A stretch of DNA of 29,864 nt from CAZXFA01 sp964640085 (GTDB lineage: Bacteria > Actinomycetota > UBA4738 > HRBIN12), in NCBI GenBank assembly GCA_964640085.1, contig CAZXFA010000029.1, positions 1 through 29,864 of the forward strand, read 5' to 3'. Positions within the stretch are counted from its first letter, which is position 1; each line of letters begins with the position of its first letter. Shown piece after piece: positions 7,286 to 16,510 of the stretch. A program made the position numbers and the translations under genes. Under the pieces are notes generated by a model that was given only the letters and a program-made list of their open reading frames with translations, made no database searches and was not told where the DNA came from.

Positions 7286-10200
7286 TCAGCCAACGAGGGC
7301 GCGGAGCTGACGCACCGCCACGGTGAGCGCGGCCAGGTCGCTCGCCTCCTGCATCGCCAGGCCGCGCATGAACCGGGCCAGCCGGTCGGTGACCTCGAGC
7401 CGCGAAGCCAGGTACCCCTCCACCGCCTGTTCCACGCCCCCGTCCGGGGTCTCGACGAGCACCCGTTCCACCACCTGGCGCCGAAGCAGGAGCAGATCGT
7501 CCTCCATCGACTGGAGAGCCCACCGGTGCCAGCGGGTGGTCGGGCGCGCCTCCTCGACGCGGGAGCCCAGCCAGTCCAACGGCGTCGCGTCTCCCACGAG
7601 GAGGAAGGCGTGGGTGACCTCCTCCACGGCACGCCCGGTGGCCGCGGCCACCTCCACGACGTTGGGACCGTGCACGAGGAGCGGATGGGCCACGTGGCGG
7701 CGGGCGACCTCCTCCGGGACGCCCAGGTCCATCAGGGCCCAGGCCGCGCGTTCGAGCTCCTGCCGGCGGTCCGCCGGCGCCACCACCGGGACCGCCTCAG
7801 CGAAGCGATGGAACGGCTCCCGGTGCACCTCGACCGCCCGACCGAGCTGGCCCGCCGCGTGCAGTACGTACCAGCGGGCGAGGATCTCGACGAGCCGGTC
7901 GATGCCGGTGAGCAGCTCGTCGACCAGCGGGGGCTCCAGATGTCCCACGAGCGCCTCTACCGCCTCCCATCGATCGACGGCACCCGTGACGTCGCGAGCG
8001 ATGCGGTAGGCCCGGACGACGTCGGGGGCGTCGGCCCCGGTCTTCTCGACCATCCGGGACACGAACGTGATCCCCTGCGAGTTGAGGACGTCGTTGGCCA
8101 CGAGCGTCGCGATGAGCTCTCGGCGGAGCGGATGCTCGGGGAGTAGGTCCCCGAGGCGCTCCACCACGGCGGGCGGGAAGTAGCCTCGGAGGTCTCGCTC
8201 CAGGTACTGCGAGTCCGGGAGGGAGGAGGCGAGCAGGATGTCGGCCAGGCCCTGCTTCGCGTGCGCGAGCAGGACGGCAAGCTCGGGCCGAGCCATCCCG
8301 CTCCCCGCCCGACGCCGCTCGGCCACCTCCTCCCCGGATGGGAGCGCCTCGAGGACCCGGTCGAGGTCCGCCTCGGCCTCCAGCGCCTGCATCAACGCCT
8401 CGTAGGACTCCATCCGCTGGGGCGACAGCTCCACCTCTTGGGAGAGGATCTGAGCCTGGAGGAAGTTGTCGTAGAGCACGTGATGGACCACGTCCTGCTC
8501 GACCTCGGCCAGCAGGGAATCGCGCTCCCGCACGGAGAGCCGTCCGCGGCGCATCGCAAGGCCCAGGAGGATCTTGAGGTTCACCTCGTGGTCGGAGCAG
8601 TCGACCCCGGCGGAGTTGTCGATGAAGTCCGTGTTGATCCGGCCCCCTCCCATGGCGAACTCGATCCGACCCCGCTGGGTGAACCCCAGGTTGCCGCCCT
8701 CGGCGACGACCCGGCATCGCACCGCGGCGGCGTCGACCCGGACGCTGTCGTTCACGCGATCGCCGACGTCGGCGTGGGACTCGGTGGAGGCCTTCACGTA
8801 CGTGCCGACGCCACCGTTGTAGAGGAGGTCGACAGGGGCTCGGAGGATCGTCCGGATCAGCTCGTCCGGTGGGACCTCGTGCGCCTCCGTCCCGAGCGCC
8901 AGACGTGCCTCGGGCGAGAGCGGGATCGACTTGGCCGTCCGCGGCCACACGCCTCCGCCGTTCGAGATCTGGGACCGGTCGTAGTCGCCCCAGGTCGAGC
9001 CGGGGAGCTCGAACAGCCGGCGGCGCTCGGCGAACCCTGCGGCGGGGCTCGGCGTAGGGTCCAAGAAGATGTGCCGGTGGTCGAAGGCGGCCACGAGGCA
9101 GACCTGACCCGACAGCACCATGCCGTTGCCGAAGACATCGCCGGACATGTCGCCGATCCCGACCACGGTGATCGGCTCGTTCATCACGTCGGTCCCGATC
9201 TCTCGGAAGTGACGCTTCACCGATTCCCACACCCCGCGAGCGGTGATCCCGAGCTCCTTGTGGTCGTAGCCGGCGGACCCCCCCGAGGCGAAGGCGTCAC
9301 CCAGCCAGAACCCGTACTCGGCGGCCACCTCGTTGGCCGTGTCCGACAGGGTCGCGGTCCCCTTGTCGGCGGCCACGACCAGGTAGGGATCGTCCTCGTC
9401 GTGGACCACCACCCGCTCCGGGTGCACGACCGTCCCGTCATCCAGGTTGTCGGTGATGTCGAGCATGCTCCGCATGAACGTGACGTACTGACGCGTGACC
9501 TCCTCCCGCAGCGCCTTCGGGTCGGACATCGTCCGCTTCAGCACGAATCCGCCCTTCGAGCCGGAGGGTACGATCACGGCGTTCTTCACCATCTGGGCCT
9601 TCATGAGGCCCAAGACCTCGGTGCGATAGTCCTGTCGCCGGTCAGACCAGCGGATCCCTCCGCGGGCAACCTTCCCCCCGCGCAGGTGGATCGCCTCCGT
9701 CTCGGTCGAGTACACGAAGATCTCGTACAGCGGCGCGGGCTTGGGCATCTCCGGCACGAGCGCCGACCGGAACTTCAGGGCCAGCGCGGGGCGCCCCACC
9801 TGGTAGGCGTTGGTCCGGACGGTGGCGTCGATCACTCCGAGCGCGTTCCGCAGGATCCGGTCCTGCTCGAGCGAGGCCACGGCGTCCAGGTCAGCCAGGA
9901 CCTGGACTCGCAGCGCCTCGACCGCCTCCGGATCCCGGGGGCGAGCGGGGTCGAACCGAGCCTCGAACAGCCTCACGAGCCCGGCGGCGATGTGCGGGTG
10001 GGCCGCGAAGGCGTCGTTCTTGTACTCGACCGGGAAGCTCGCGTTCACCCGATGGTGGTACTTGCGGTATGCGCGGAGGATCTGCACCTGGCGCCAGTCC
10101 AGCCCCGCAGTCACCACCAGTCGGTTGAGCGAGTCGTTCTCGCTCTCCCCTCTCCAGACGGCAACGATGCAGTCCCCGATCCGGCGACCCGTCCGGTCGA

Positions 10201-12085
10201 CGTCCAGCGGTCGGTGGTCCGCGCCCAGGACGCCGAAGTCGTGCAGGAATCGCTCGCCCTCGGTGCCGACGAGGTGGGTCGGCCACTCCTCGACCACGCG
10301 CAAGCCGAGTGACTCCAGCGTGGGGACGAAGTCCGACAGCTCGATCTTGCCGCCGACCTTGTAGAGGCGGACGCGCGTGAGCGTCTCACCCTCGGTCGTA
10401 TGGTTCACCAGTCCGACGACGAACGCCTCGTCGCCGCGTTCGAGCTCTTCCAGCCCCAGGACGTCCTGGACGGCGAGCTCCACAGGGTTCGCGCTCTTGT
10501 AGTAGTCGGGGAACCGGTGCGCCCATCGATCGAACAGCTCCCGGGCCCGGTCCGGACCGAGGAGCGCGACCAGCCGATCCATCAACCCGTCGTCCCAGGT
10601 CCGGGCGATCTCCATCACCTCGCGCTCGAGCTCCTCGAACGAGACGTCGGGGATCTGACCCTCGGCGATGTGCACCGTGTGATGCAGCCGGACCGGGCCG
10701 CTGTCGCCGATCGACAGGTGGTCGTCGATCGAGGATCCGTGGAAGCGGCCGAGGAACAGCTCCTCGAGCCGGCGACGGACGTCCGCATCGAAGCGATCGC
10801 GCGGCAGGGCGACGAGCAGCGAAACGCTGCGACCGAACAGGTCGCGACGGAGGAACAGCCGGACGTGCTGTTGCTCCTGGAGGTGGAGCAGCCCCGTCAC
10901 CTGGCGGCGGAGCTCCTCCGCGGAGGCCGCGAACAGCTCGTCTTTGGGGAAGCTCTCGAAGATCGACACCACCGCCTTGTAGTCATGGGAGCCCTCGAAC
11001 AGGTCCTCTGCCTCCAGGATCTGCGTCAGCTTCCGGTGGAGGACGGGCGTCCGCGATGCGGGCTCCATGTACGCCTTGGAGGTGAACAGACCCACCAACC
11101 TGGCCTCCCCCACCACACGTCCAGCCGGAGAGACCCGCCGCACGCCGATGTAGTCCATCCGTGCCCGCCGGTGGACGGTCGAGGGCCGGTTCGTCTTCGA
11201 GTAGATCAGCAAGTCCCCGCCCTCGATCCGCGCCCGGAGGGCGGGTTCGATCGTGGAGAGCAGGACCGGCCGCTCGTACGAGGACCAGCCCGCCTTCGAC
11301 AGGATCCCCAGGCCGCTCCCCGGCACCACGGCAAGCGCACGTCCCTCCGGCAGGTCCAGGAGCTCGTACTCACGGTATCCGAGGAAGACGAAGTTCAGGT
11401 CGGACAGCCACTCGAGGAAGGCGACCGTCTCGGCCACCTCGTCCGGTCGATACGCGGCCGCGCCGGCCTTGGCGGTCTCGATCATCCCGCGGAGCGCGTC
11501 CTTCATCCGGGCGAAGTCCCGCACGGCCAGCCGCACATCGCCGAGGATGCCGCGTACGACCTCCTCCAGATCGCCGGCCTCCGAGCCGGTCAGCCGGCGC
11601 TCGAGCTCGAAGTGCATCACCGACTCGCGGCTCTCGGCCTCGCGCGCGTGCGCGATCCGCACGATCCTCCCGGCGGGTCCGCGCTCGACGCCCACCACCG
11701 GGTGGATCACGCGACGGGTCGTCAGCCGTCGCGCCTCCAGCTCCTCGTTCACCGAGTCGAACAGGAACGGGGAGTCCAGGCTGTTGGTCTCCAGAACCGA
11801 TCCGAGGGCCTGGTACCCGTCCTCCCCGATGGTGGGGTTGAACACGCGGACGGCCACCCCGTCAGCGCCTCGCCCATCGGCTAATCGGAAGGCTCCGAGG
11901 ATCACCCCGGCGAGCTCGTCGGGTGTGAGGTCGTCTGGAGGGACGGGAGGGAGACGACGGGTGAACGCGCTGGCGAACGCGAGCACCGCATCCACCCGGT
12001 CGGAGGGGACCTGTGAGGCGATGCGATCGGCGAGCCCGTCCGGCAGGACACCGGACGAGGGAAGGACCTCGTCGGTGGCGCTCAT
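7286..12085 (-). CDS. gdh: Large NAD-specific glutamate dehydrogenase (GDH-180 family)
   Basis: A catabolic enzyme oxidising glutamate to 2-oxoglutarate and ammonia with NAD+. The start at 12085 (MSATDEVLPSSG) gives 1,599 residues, typical of the ~1,600-residue class. The frame is open to 12136 and there is an ATG at 12094, but a TACCAT -10 box 7 nt before 12085 favours that codon. The N-terminal half is the long regulatory region with ACT-like segments (for example DSPFLFDSVNEELEARRL). The catalytic part has GGIRWSDRRQDYRTEVLGLM, the active-site-lysine loop PSGSKGGFVLKR near residue 840, DKGTATLSDTANEVA, the Rossmann-like GIGDMSGDVFGNGMVLS and YNGGVGTYVK, followed by a ~450-residue helical C-terminus. 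No frameshift is seen over 4.8 kb. In actinobacteria this enzyme is controlled by GarA/OdhI-type proteins; none is present here. Confidence 0.96.
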   Translation of the reverse strand: MSATDEVLPSSGVLPDGLADRIASQVPSDRVDAVLAFASAFTRRLPPVPPDDLTPDELAGVILGAFRLADGRGADGVAVRVFNPTIGEDGYQALGSVLETNSLDSPFLFDSVNEELEARRLTTRRVIHPVVGVERGPAGRIVRIAHAREAESRESVMHFELERRLTGSEAGDLEEVVRGILGDVRLAVRDFARMKDALRGMIETAKAGAAAYRPDEVAETVAFLEWLSDLNFVFLGYREYELLDLPEGRALAVVPGSGLGILSKAGWSSYERPVLLSTIEPALRARIEGGDLLIYSKTNRPSTVHRRARMDYIGVRRVSPAGRVVGEARLVGLFTSKAYMEPASRTPVLHRKLTQILEAEDLFEGSHDYKAVVSIFESFPKDELFAASAEELRRQVTGLLHLQEQQHVRLFLRRDLFGRSVSLLVALPRDRFDADVRRRLEELFLGRFHGSSIDDHLSIGDSGPVRLHHTVHIAEGQIPDVSFEELEREVMEIARTWDDGLMDRLVALLGPDRARELFDRWAHRFPDYYKSANPVELAVQDVLGLEELERGDEAFVVGLVNHTTEGETLTRVRLYKVGGKIELSDFVPTLESLGLRVVEEWPTHLVGTEGERFLHDFGVLGADHRPLDVDRTGRRIGDCIVAVWRGESENDSLNRLVVTAGLDWRQVQILRAYRKYHHRVNASFPVEYKNDAFAAHPHIAAGLVRLFEARFDPARPRDPEAVEALRVQVLADLDAVASLEQDRILRNALGVIDATVRTNAYQVGRPALALKFRSALVPEMPKPAPLYEIFVYSTETEAIHLRGGKVARGGIRWSDRRQDYRTEVLGLMKAQMVKNAVIVPSGSKGGFVLKRTMSDPKALREEVTRQYVTFMRSMLDITDNLDDGTVVHPERVVVHDEDDPYLVVAADKGTATLSDTANEVAAEYGFWLGDAFASGGSAGYDHKELGITARGVWESVKRHFREIGTDVMNEPITVVGIGDMSGDVFGNGMVLSGQVCLVAAFDHRHIFLDPTPSPAAGFAERRRLFELPGSTWGDYDRSQISNGGGVWPRTAKSIPLSPEARLALGTEAHEVPPDELIRTILRAPVDLLYNGGVGTYVKASTESHADVGDRVNDSVRVDAAAVRCRVVAEGGNLGFTQRGRIEFAMGGGRINTDFIDNSAGVDCSDHEVNLKILLGLAMRRGRLSVRERDSLLAEVEQDVVHHVLYDNFLQAQILSQEVELSPQRMESYEALMQALEAEADLDRVLEALPSGEEVAERRRAGSGMARPELAVLLAHAKQGLADILLASSLPDSQYLERDLRGYFPPAVVERLGDLLPEHPLRRELIATLVANDVLNSQGITFVSRMVEKTGADAPDVVRAYRIARDVTGAVDRWEAVEALVGHLEPPLVDELLTGIDRLVEILARWYVLHAAGQLGRAVEVHREPFHRFAEAVPVVAPADRRQELERAAWALMDLGVPEEVARRHVAHPLLVHGPNVVEVAAATGRAVEEVTHAFLLVGDATPLDWLGSRVEEARPTTRWHRWALQSMEDDLLLLRRQVVERVLVETPDGGVEQAVEGYLASRLEVTDRLARFMRGLAMQEASDLAALTVAVRQLRALVG

Positions 12086-12092
12086 CCGCCCC

Positions 12093-12098
12093 ATGGTA
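12093..12098 (-). promoter_or_regulatory. -10 box, leaderless start of gdh
   Basis: TACCAT on the minus strand lies 7 nt before the ATG at 12085. There is no good Shine-Dalgarno in the gap, and the box contains the alternative upstream ATG (12094), making that codon unlikely to be in the mRNA. Confidence 0.55.
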
Positions 12099-12195
12099 CC
12101 CGGCGGGGTTCCAGGCCCTGCGACCTGGGACTTCATCCCGGGCGTCGCCGCGCCGAGTGAGAGAATGAGGTCCGGCTCGGGACGCCGGGAGGGCC

Positions 12196-14376
12196 ATGGT
12201 CGAAGCCAGGGAGCACGACGTCACCCGCACCGCCGAGGAGCACGAGCTCCGATCGGCGGCCCAGCTCCGCTTCCTGCACAGCCTCGCGCTGCGGCTGAAC
12301 GCGCTGGACGACGTCCGGCTGATCGGAGAGGCGATCACCGCAGAGCTGAAGACCGTCATCGACTACCACAACTGCCGTATCTACCTGCTCCAGCCGGACG
12401 GGGCCACCCTGTCCCCGATCGCGCTCCGCGGCGAGCTCACCGAGTACCAGGGGGAGACGTTCGAGGAGCTCGTGACCGCGGTCGGCGAGGGGATCACGGG
12501 CCACGCCGCCGCCATCGGAGAGACGTACTACGCGGCCGACGCGTTGCGGGATGAGTTCAGCGTCCAGATCGAGGGGACCTCGGAGATCGACGAGTCGGTC
12601 CTCGCGGTCCCGATGATGGTGGGCGACCGGGTGACCGGCGTGATCGTCCTATCCAACCTCGGGATCGACCAGTTCGACGGCGAGGACATCCGGGTTCTGG
12701 AGGTCCTGGCCTCCCACGCGGCGGTAGCGGTTGACAACGCGCGGCTCCTGCAGCGTGAACGGGAGGCCGCCGAGACCGCCTCGGCGCTGCTGGGTCTGTC
12801 CCAGGCCCTCACGGGGGCGCACGACACGAAGCGGGTGTTCGATAGGGTCGCCGTCGCCGTGCCCACGCTGATCCACGCGTCGATCGCGGCCGCCTACCTG
12901 CGGGAGGGGGAGGACGGACCATTCCGCCTGGTCGCGCAGCGGGGTCTCCCCCCGGAAACCCCCGCCGCTGCGAGAGTCGTCCCTGCCGAGCTCGCGGCGC
13001 CGCTGCTCCGCTCGCTGGACGAGCCGTTCGTGCTCCCGCGGGAGGTGGTCGCGGACGTCCCGTCCGCGTACCGCCTGTTCGACGAGCCGCGGCCGGTGCT
13101 CGTGATCCCGCTCCGGTGGGAGACGGACGGGTTCGCAGCGCTCGTCGCGGTCGCGCCCTCGTCCGACGCGAGCTTCAGCGAGCGCGACCTCGCGCTGGCC
13201 GGGGGGGTGGGAGATATCGCCTCCCTCGCGCTGGGACGCGCTCGTCGGCTCCACGAGCTCGAGTGGTTCCACGAGCTGGTCGAGAGCCTCGAGGCGATCT
13301 TCTGGGAGGCAGACCCGGAGACCCTCGAGTTCGCGTTCCTCTCACGCCAGGCCACCCTGGTCCTCGGACCCTCGCCCGAGGGCGCCGCCCACGGACCCCG
13401 TCGATGGGGCGACCACGTGCACCCGGAGGATCGGGCGCGAGCCCTCCAAGAGCTCCGCGAGGCCATCGCGACGCCTGGCGAGGACCGGCACCTCGAGTAC
13501 CGGGCCCTGGGGCCCCAGGGCGAGACGTTGTGGCTCCGGGACCTGGTGAACGTGCATACGGACGCACGTGGCTCCCTCCAGCTCCGCGGGCTGATCATCG
13601 ACATCACTCAGCGCGAACGCGCCGAGCAGGCCCTCAGGCGGAGCGAACGGAAGTACCTCGAGGCCTTCAGACGGGAACGCGAAGCGACGCAACGGCTGCG
13701 GACACTCGACGAGATGAAGAACACGTTCCTGGAGGCCGTGTCGCACGACCTCCGGACCCCTCTCACGTCGATCCTTGGCTCGGCCCTCACGCTGGAACAG
13801 GAGGGGATGGAGCTCCCGCGGGAGGACGCGCAGGACCTCCTGAGGCGGATCGCGGCCAACGCCCGCAAGCTGGAGCGGTTGCTGTCCGACCTGCTCGACC
13901 TCGATCGGCTCCAGCGCGGCATCGTAGCCCCGCAGCGCCGACCCACCGACATCGGGGAGCTCGTCATGCGGGTGATGGCGGAGTCGGATCTGCTCGAAGA
14001 ACGGCGGATCGAGGTGGACGCTCCCTCGCTCGTGGTCGGCGTCGATGCGGCGAAGGTGGAGCGCATCGTCGAGAACCTGCTGGTGAACGCCATCCGTCAC
14101 ACGTCGCCGGAGTCGCGGCTGTGGGTGCGGATCCAAGCGGAGGATGAGGGCGTCCTGATCGTCGTCGAGGACGACGGTCCCGGCGTCCCCGACGAGCTCA
14201 AGGAGGCCGTCTTCGAGCCGTTCCGGCAGGGACCCGGCCCGGCGACCGCCTCACCGGGCGTCGGCGTCGGGCTGTCGTTGGTCGCCCGGTTCGCCGAGCT
14301 CCACGGGGGTAGCGCCTGGGTCGAGGACCGGCCCGGCGGCGGCGCCTCCTTCCGCGTGTTCCTGCCGCCCGCCTGA
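12196..14376 (+). CDS. Soluble hybrid-sensor histidine kinase (GAF-GAF-PAS-HisKA-HATPase)
   Basis: A 726-residue sensor kinase with no transmembrane helix or signal peptide, so a cytosolic sensor. The ATG at 12196 follows CGGGAGGG. Domains in order: GAF-1 about 25-190 (TELKTVIDYHNCRIYLLQ equivalent, EGITGHAAAIGETYY, VDNARLLQRERE); GAF-2 about 195-350; PAS/PAC about 355-475 (FWEADPE, HPEDRARA, GLIIDITQRERAEQAL); a coiled linker; HisKA with phospho-acceptor H517 in SHDLRTPLTSIL; HATPase_c with N-box VENLLVNAIRH (about 625), G1 DDGPGVP (about 660) and G2 GVGVGLSLV. The two GAF domains suggest a diffusible ligand, heme or redox cue. It stands alone: no response regulator is adjacent, and the orphan receiver at 4067 is a possible but unproven partner. 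Divergent from gdh. Confidence 0.93.
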   Translation: MVEAREHDVTRTAEEHELRSAAQLRFLHSLALRLNALDDVRLIGEAITAELKTVIDYHNCRIYLLQPDGATLSPIALRGELTEYQGETFEELVTAVGEGITGHAAAIGETYYAADALRDEFSVQIEGTSEIDESVLAVPMMVGDRVTGVIVLSNLGIDQFDGEDIRVLEVLASHAAVAVDNARLLQREREAAETASALLGLSQALTGAHDTKRVFDRVAVAVPTLIHASIAAAYLREGEDGPFRLVAQRGLPPETPAAARVVPAELAAPLLRSLDEPFVLPREVVADVPSAYRLFDEPRPVLVIPLRWETDGFAALVAVAPSSDASFSERDLALAGGVGDIASLALGRARRLHELEWFHELVESLEAIFWEADPETLEFAFLSRQATLVLGPSPEGAAHGPRRWGDHVHPEDRARALQELREAIATPGEDRHLEYRALGPQGETLWLRDLVNVHTDARGSLQLRGLIIDITQRERAEQALRRSERKYLEAFRREREATQRLRTLDEMKNTFLEAVSHDLRTPLTSILGSALTLEQEGMELPREDAQDLLRRIAANARKLERLLSDLLDLDRLQRGIVAPQRRPTDIGELVMRVMAESDLLEERRIEVDAPSLVVGVDAAKVERIVENLLVNAIRHTSPESRLWVRIQAEDEGVLIVVEDDGPGVPDELKEAVFEPFRQGPGPATASPGVGVGLSLVARFAELHGGSAWVEDRPGGGASFRVFLPPA

Positions 14377-14416
14377 CCACTCCCGCCCTCACTGCGACAG
14401 CCGGGTCGCGATAGGT

Positions 14417-14459
14417 GAGGGCCGGGAGGCGGTGGGGGACTGAGAACCTCCCGGCCCTC
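14417..14459. terminator. Perfect hairpin between convergent genes, probable bidirectional terminator
   Basis: A 13-bp perfect inverted repeat (GAGGGCCGGGAGG and its complement) with a 17-nt loop, 40 bases after the histidine-kinase stop and about 100 bases before the end of the convergent sulfur operon. No clear U-tract follows on either strand, so termination is inferred from position and stem strength. Confidence 0.6.
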
Positions 14460-14557
14460 GTTGTCGGGGTGCGATGGACTCTCCCGACAACCTCCTCGGG
14501 GGCTCTGGCCCCCGAAGCTCTCTTTCCGGGGCGCTCCTCGAGCCCCGACCCCTCCTT

Positions 14558-15085
14558 TCAGATGAACAGCGTGACGGCGTCCTGCGCCTCCATGAGCATC
14601 GTGGTCGCCCCCGCGGGCTCGCCCAGGCCGTCGATCATGTCCTCCCGCTTCAGCCCAAGGAGGTCCATCGTCATCTGGCAGGGCACGAGCTTCACGCCCA
14701 TCTCCACCGCCAGCTGGAGGAGCTCGCCGGGGCTCGCGACGTTATGCTCCTTCGCGAGCTTCTTCATCATCACGGGCCCGGCTCCCGCGAAGTTCATCTT
14801 CCCGAGCTTCAGGTGCTCCATGCCCGGGCGATCCATCATCGCGACCATCTTCTGCATCCAGTTGTCGCCAGTGATGTGTTTCTCGTTCTTCACGAGCGAG
14901 AACAACCCCCAGAAGGTGAAGAAGATCGTCGTCTGCATGCCGAGCGCGGCGCCGGTCGTCGCCAGGATCATCTGCGGCCAAACCTTGTCGAGGTCTCCGC
15001 TCCACGCGATGATCACGAGTCTGTCGTGCTTGTGCTCCTCGTGATCGTGCGCGGGGATCTCGAGCGTGGCTTCCTGGACGGCCAT
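14558..15085 (-). CDS. DsrE/DsrF/DrsH-like sulfur-transfer protein (last gene of sulfur operon)
   Basis: A 175-residue protein from the ATG at 15085, which has GAGGTGA 5 nt upstream; a GTG at 15094, immediately after the preceding stop, is the alternative. A His/Glu-rich N-terminus (HDHEEHKHD) could bind metal. The core has LVIIAWSGDLDKVWPQMILA, TGAALGMQTTIFFTFWGL, a Met-rich middle (MMDRPGMEHLKLGKMNF) and the single cysteine of LVPCQMTMDLLG, the likely persulfide carrier. It ends in AVTLFI. The pattern fits the DsrE/DsrF/DrsH-like family found beside TusA and persulfide-handling genes. It shares the C-x-x-x-M-(E/D)-x-x-GL signature with the first gene of the operon, so the two are paralogous. 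Function in sulfur trafficking is inferred from family and context. Confidence 0.87.
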   Translation of the reverse strand: MAVQEATLEIPAHDHEEHKHDRLVIIAWSGDLDKVWPQMILATTGAALGMQTTIFFTFWGLFSLVKNEKHITGDNWMQKMVAMMDRPGMEHLKLGKMNFAGAGPVMMKKLAKEHNVASPGELLQLAVEMGVKLVPCQMTMDLLGLKREDMIDGLGEPAGATTMLMEAQDAVTLFI

Positions 15086-15095
15086 CTCGGTCACC

Positions 15096-15326
15096 TCACT
15101 TCTTCCTGATCACGAAGCGGTACACGCCGTCGGCCTCGCTCTGCTCGAGGAGCTCGTGACCGGTGCTCTTGCACCATGCGGCGAAGTCCGCCACGGACCC
15201 GGGGTCAGTGGCCAGCGCCTCGACCAGGTCGCCGGACGCGAGCTCCTTGACCGCCTGGGCCGTCTTCACGATCGGCAGCGGGCAGGAGAGCCCCTTCAGG
15301 TCCAACGTCTTGGCGATCGTGCTCAT
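15096..15326 (-). CDS. TusA-family sulfur carrier protein (second copy)
   Basis: A 76-residue TusA-like protein. Its ATG at 15326 overlaps the TGA of the flavoprotein gene (ATGA). The signature is LDLKGLSCPLPIVKTAQAV, where the Cys of CPLP carries the persulfide; the rest fits the two-layer fold, ending in GVYRFVIRKK. A second cysteine lies in FAAWCKSTGHELLEQ. TusA proteins pass sulfane sulfur between enzymes such as rhodaneses, DsrE proteins and Hdr-like complexes. Its position directly after an SQR-like gene and before a DsrE-like gene supports a role in moving sulfur made by sulfide oxidation. It differs from the other copy (CPGP), so the two probably have distinct partners. Confidence 0.92.
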   Translation of the reverse strand: MSTIAKTLDLKGLSCPLPIVKTAQAVKELASGDLVEALATDPGSVADFAAWCKSTGHELLEQSEADGVYRFVIRKK

Positions 15327-16510
15327 GGTTCGCTCCTTCCGGTCGGGATCGGCAAGGGGACGTTCTCCGGCATCCTCCCCTGCGGGACGGTCTCCCAGTA
15401 GAGCCGATTGAACATCCACTTGGCCGAGTGCCACAGGAGATTCGGCTGCGGCGGCGCGGGCGGGTGCTCGTAGTCGAACCGGAGGACCGTGGCCTGACGG
15501 TTCCCGGTCTCCAGGAAGCACATCACCTTGCCGCCGTAGTTCGTCTTCGGATCCGACCCGTGGATCAGGGAGGCGATGCGGCTGGCGACGACGGGTGCCT
15601 CGAAGTGCGCCGTCGAGCCGCTCTTGCTGATCGGCAGGTTCGTCGCGTCGCCGAGCGCGAAGATCCGATCCTGCCCGTCGACCTGGAGCGTGTAGCGATC
15701 GGTGGGGAGCCAACCGCCTGCGTCTCCGAGCCCCGAGTCGATCACGATCTGCTGCCCGCGATGAGGCGGGACCAGCACCAGGAGGTCGTACTCGAGCTTC
15801 TCGCCTTCCAGCGAGGACACGGTGCCGGCGCTCGGGTCGACCTCTTCCACGTTGAAGAAGGTCGTCAGCCCGATCCCCCGCTGCTCCATGATCGGTTGGA
15901 CCACCTTGCTCGCGGACTCGATCGTGAACGCCCGGTTCAGGGGCGAGAGGAGCGTGACCTCGCTGCGTTCCCGGACGCCCCTCCGACGCAGGTAGTCCTC
16001 GACCATGAAGACGAACTCGACCGGCGCGGGTGGGCACTTGTACGGGATCCCGGCGATCCCGATCAGGATCCTCCCACCCTCGAACCGCCGCAGGGCCTCG
16101 CGCAAGCGCTGTGCGTCCTCCAGCGAGTAGAACCCGTGGGAGCCCTCCACGAGCCCGGGCACCTGGTCGTGCATCAGCCGGGCGCCGGTGGCGAGCACCA
16201 GGTAGTCCCACTCGAGGCTCGCACCACGCTCGAGCTGGACCGTGCCGGCATCGGTGTGGATCCTGATCGCCTTCTCCACCGCCAGGTCCACCTCGCGGCG
16301 GAGCAGCGTGCGCTCGTCCCTGACGAGCCATCGTCCGTTGGCCTGACCGAGCGTGACGTACAGGTACCCGGGCTGGTAGTGGTGCATCCCGGTGGGATCC
16401 ACGACGGTCACCTGAGCCTCTCGCCCGAGCTCCTTCGCGAGCAGGTTCGCGGCGAGGGTTCCGCCCACCCCGCCCCCGAGCACCAGGACCCGCGCCGGCA
16501 CCGGGATCAC
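15323..16510 (-). CDS. Sulfide:quinone reductase-like FAD/NAD(P) oxidoreductase
   Basis: A 395-residue flavoprotein of the SQR/FCC superfamily. The GTG at 16510 overlaps the upstream TGA (GTGA); a second GTG at 16501 is possible. FAD-binding motif ARVLVLGGGVGGTLAANLL lies at 6-24, YLVLATGAR at 103-111 and DRIFALGDATNLP at 281-293. Only two cysteines are present: C159 in IPYKCPPAPVEF and C331 in KVMCFLETG, at the places of the two central redox cysteines of SQRs (near 160 and 356); the third cysteine of type I enzymes is missing. The C-terminal part has amphipathic Trp/Tyr-rich segments (NLLWHSAKWMFNRLYWE) that could bind the membrane surface. Likely reaction: sulfide oxidised to sulfane sulfur with quinone as acceptor; a persulfide or coenzyme-A-disulfide reductase is possible. 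The flanking TusA genes suggest protein-bound sulfur as product. Confidence 0.83.
   Translation of the reverse strand: MIPVPARVLVLGGGVGGTLAANLLAKELGREAQVTVVDPTGMHHYQPGYLYVTLGQANGRWLVRDERTLLRREVDLAVEKAIRIHTDAGTVQLERGASLEWDYLVLATGARLMHDQVPGLVEGSHGFYSLEDAQRLREALRRFEGGRILIGIAGIPYKCPPAPVEFVFMVEDYLRRRGVRERSEVTLLSPLNRAFTIESASKVVQPIMEQRGIGLTTFFNVEEVDPSAGTVSSLEGEKLEYDLLVLVPPHRGQQIVIDSGLGDAGGWLPTDRYTLQVDGQDRIFALGDATNLPISKSGSTAHFEAPVVASRIASLIHGSDPKTNYGGKVMCFLETGNRQATVLRFDYEHPPAPPQPNLLWHSAKWMFNRLYWETVPQGRMPENVPLPIPTGRSEP

Noticed and set aside
6364..8146. Plus-strand frame opposite the LytR_C, DUF3263 and gdh genes
   Set aside because: No motifs, and all three minus-strand genes are clear.
8261..10312. 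683-codon plus-strand open frame opposite gdh
   Set aside because: It is the shadow of a GC-rich coding frame: the protein is low-complexity (His, Arg, Gly, Pro, Val), shows no family motif and lies entirely antisense to an intact gdh.
12086..12136. Extended N-terminus for NAD-GDH starting at 12136 or 12094
   Set aside because: The TACCAT -10 box places transcription start at the 12085 ATG, and the extra residues lack family similarity.
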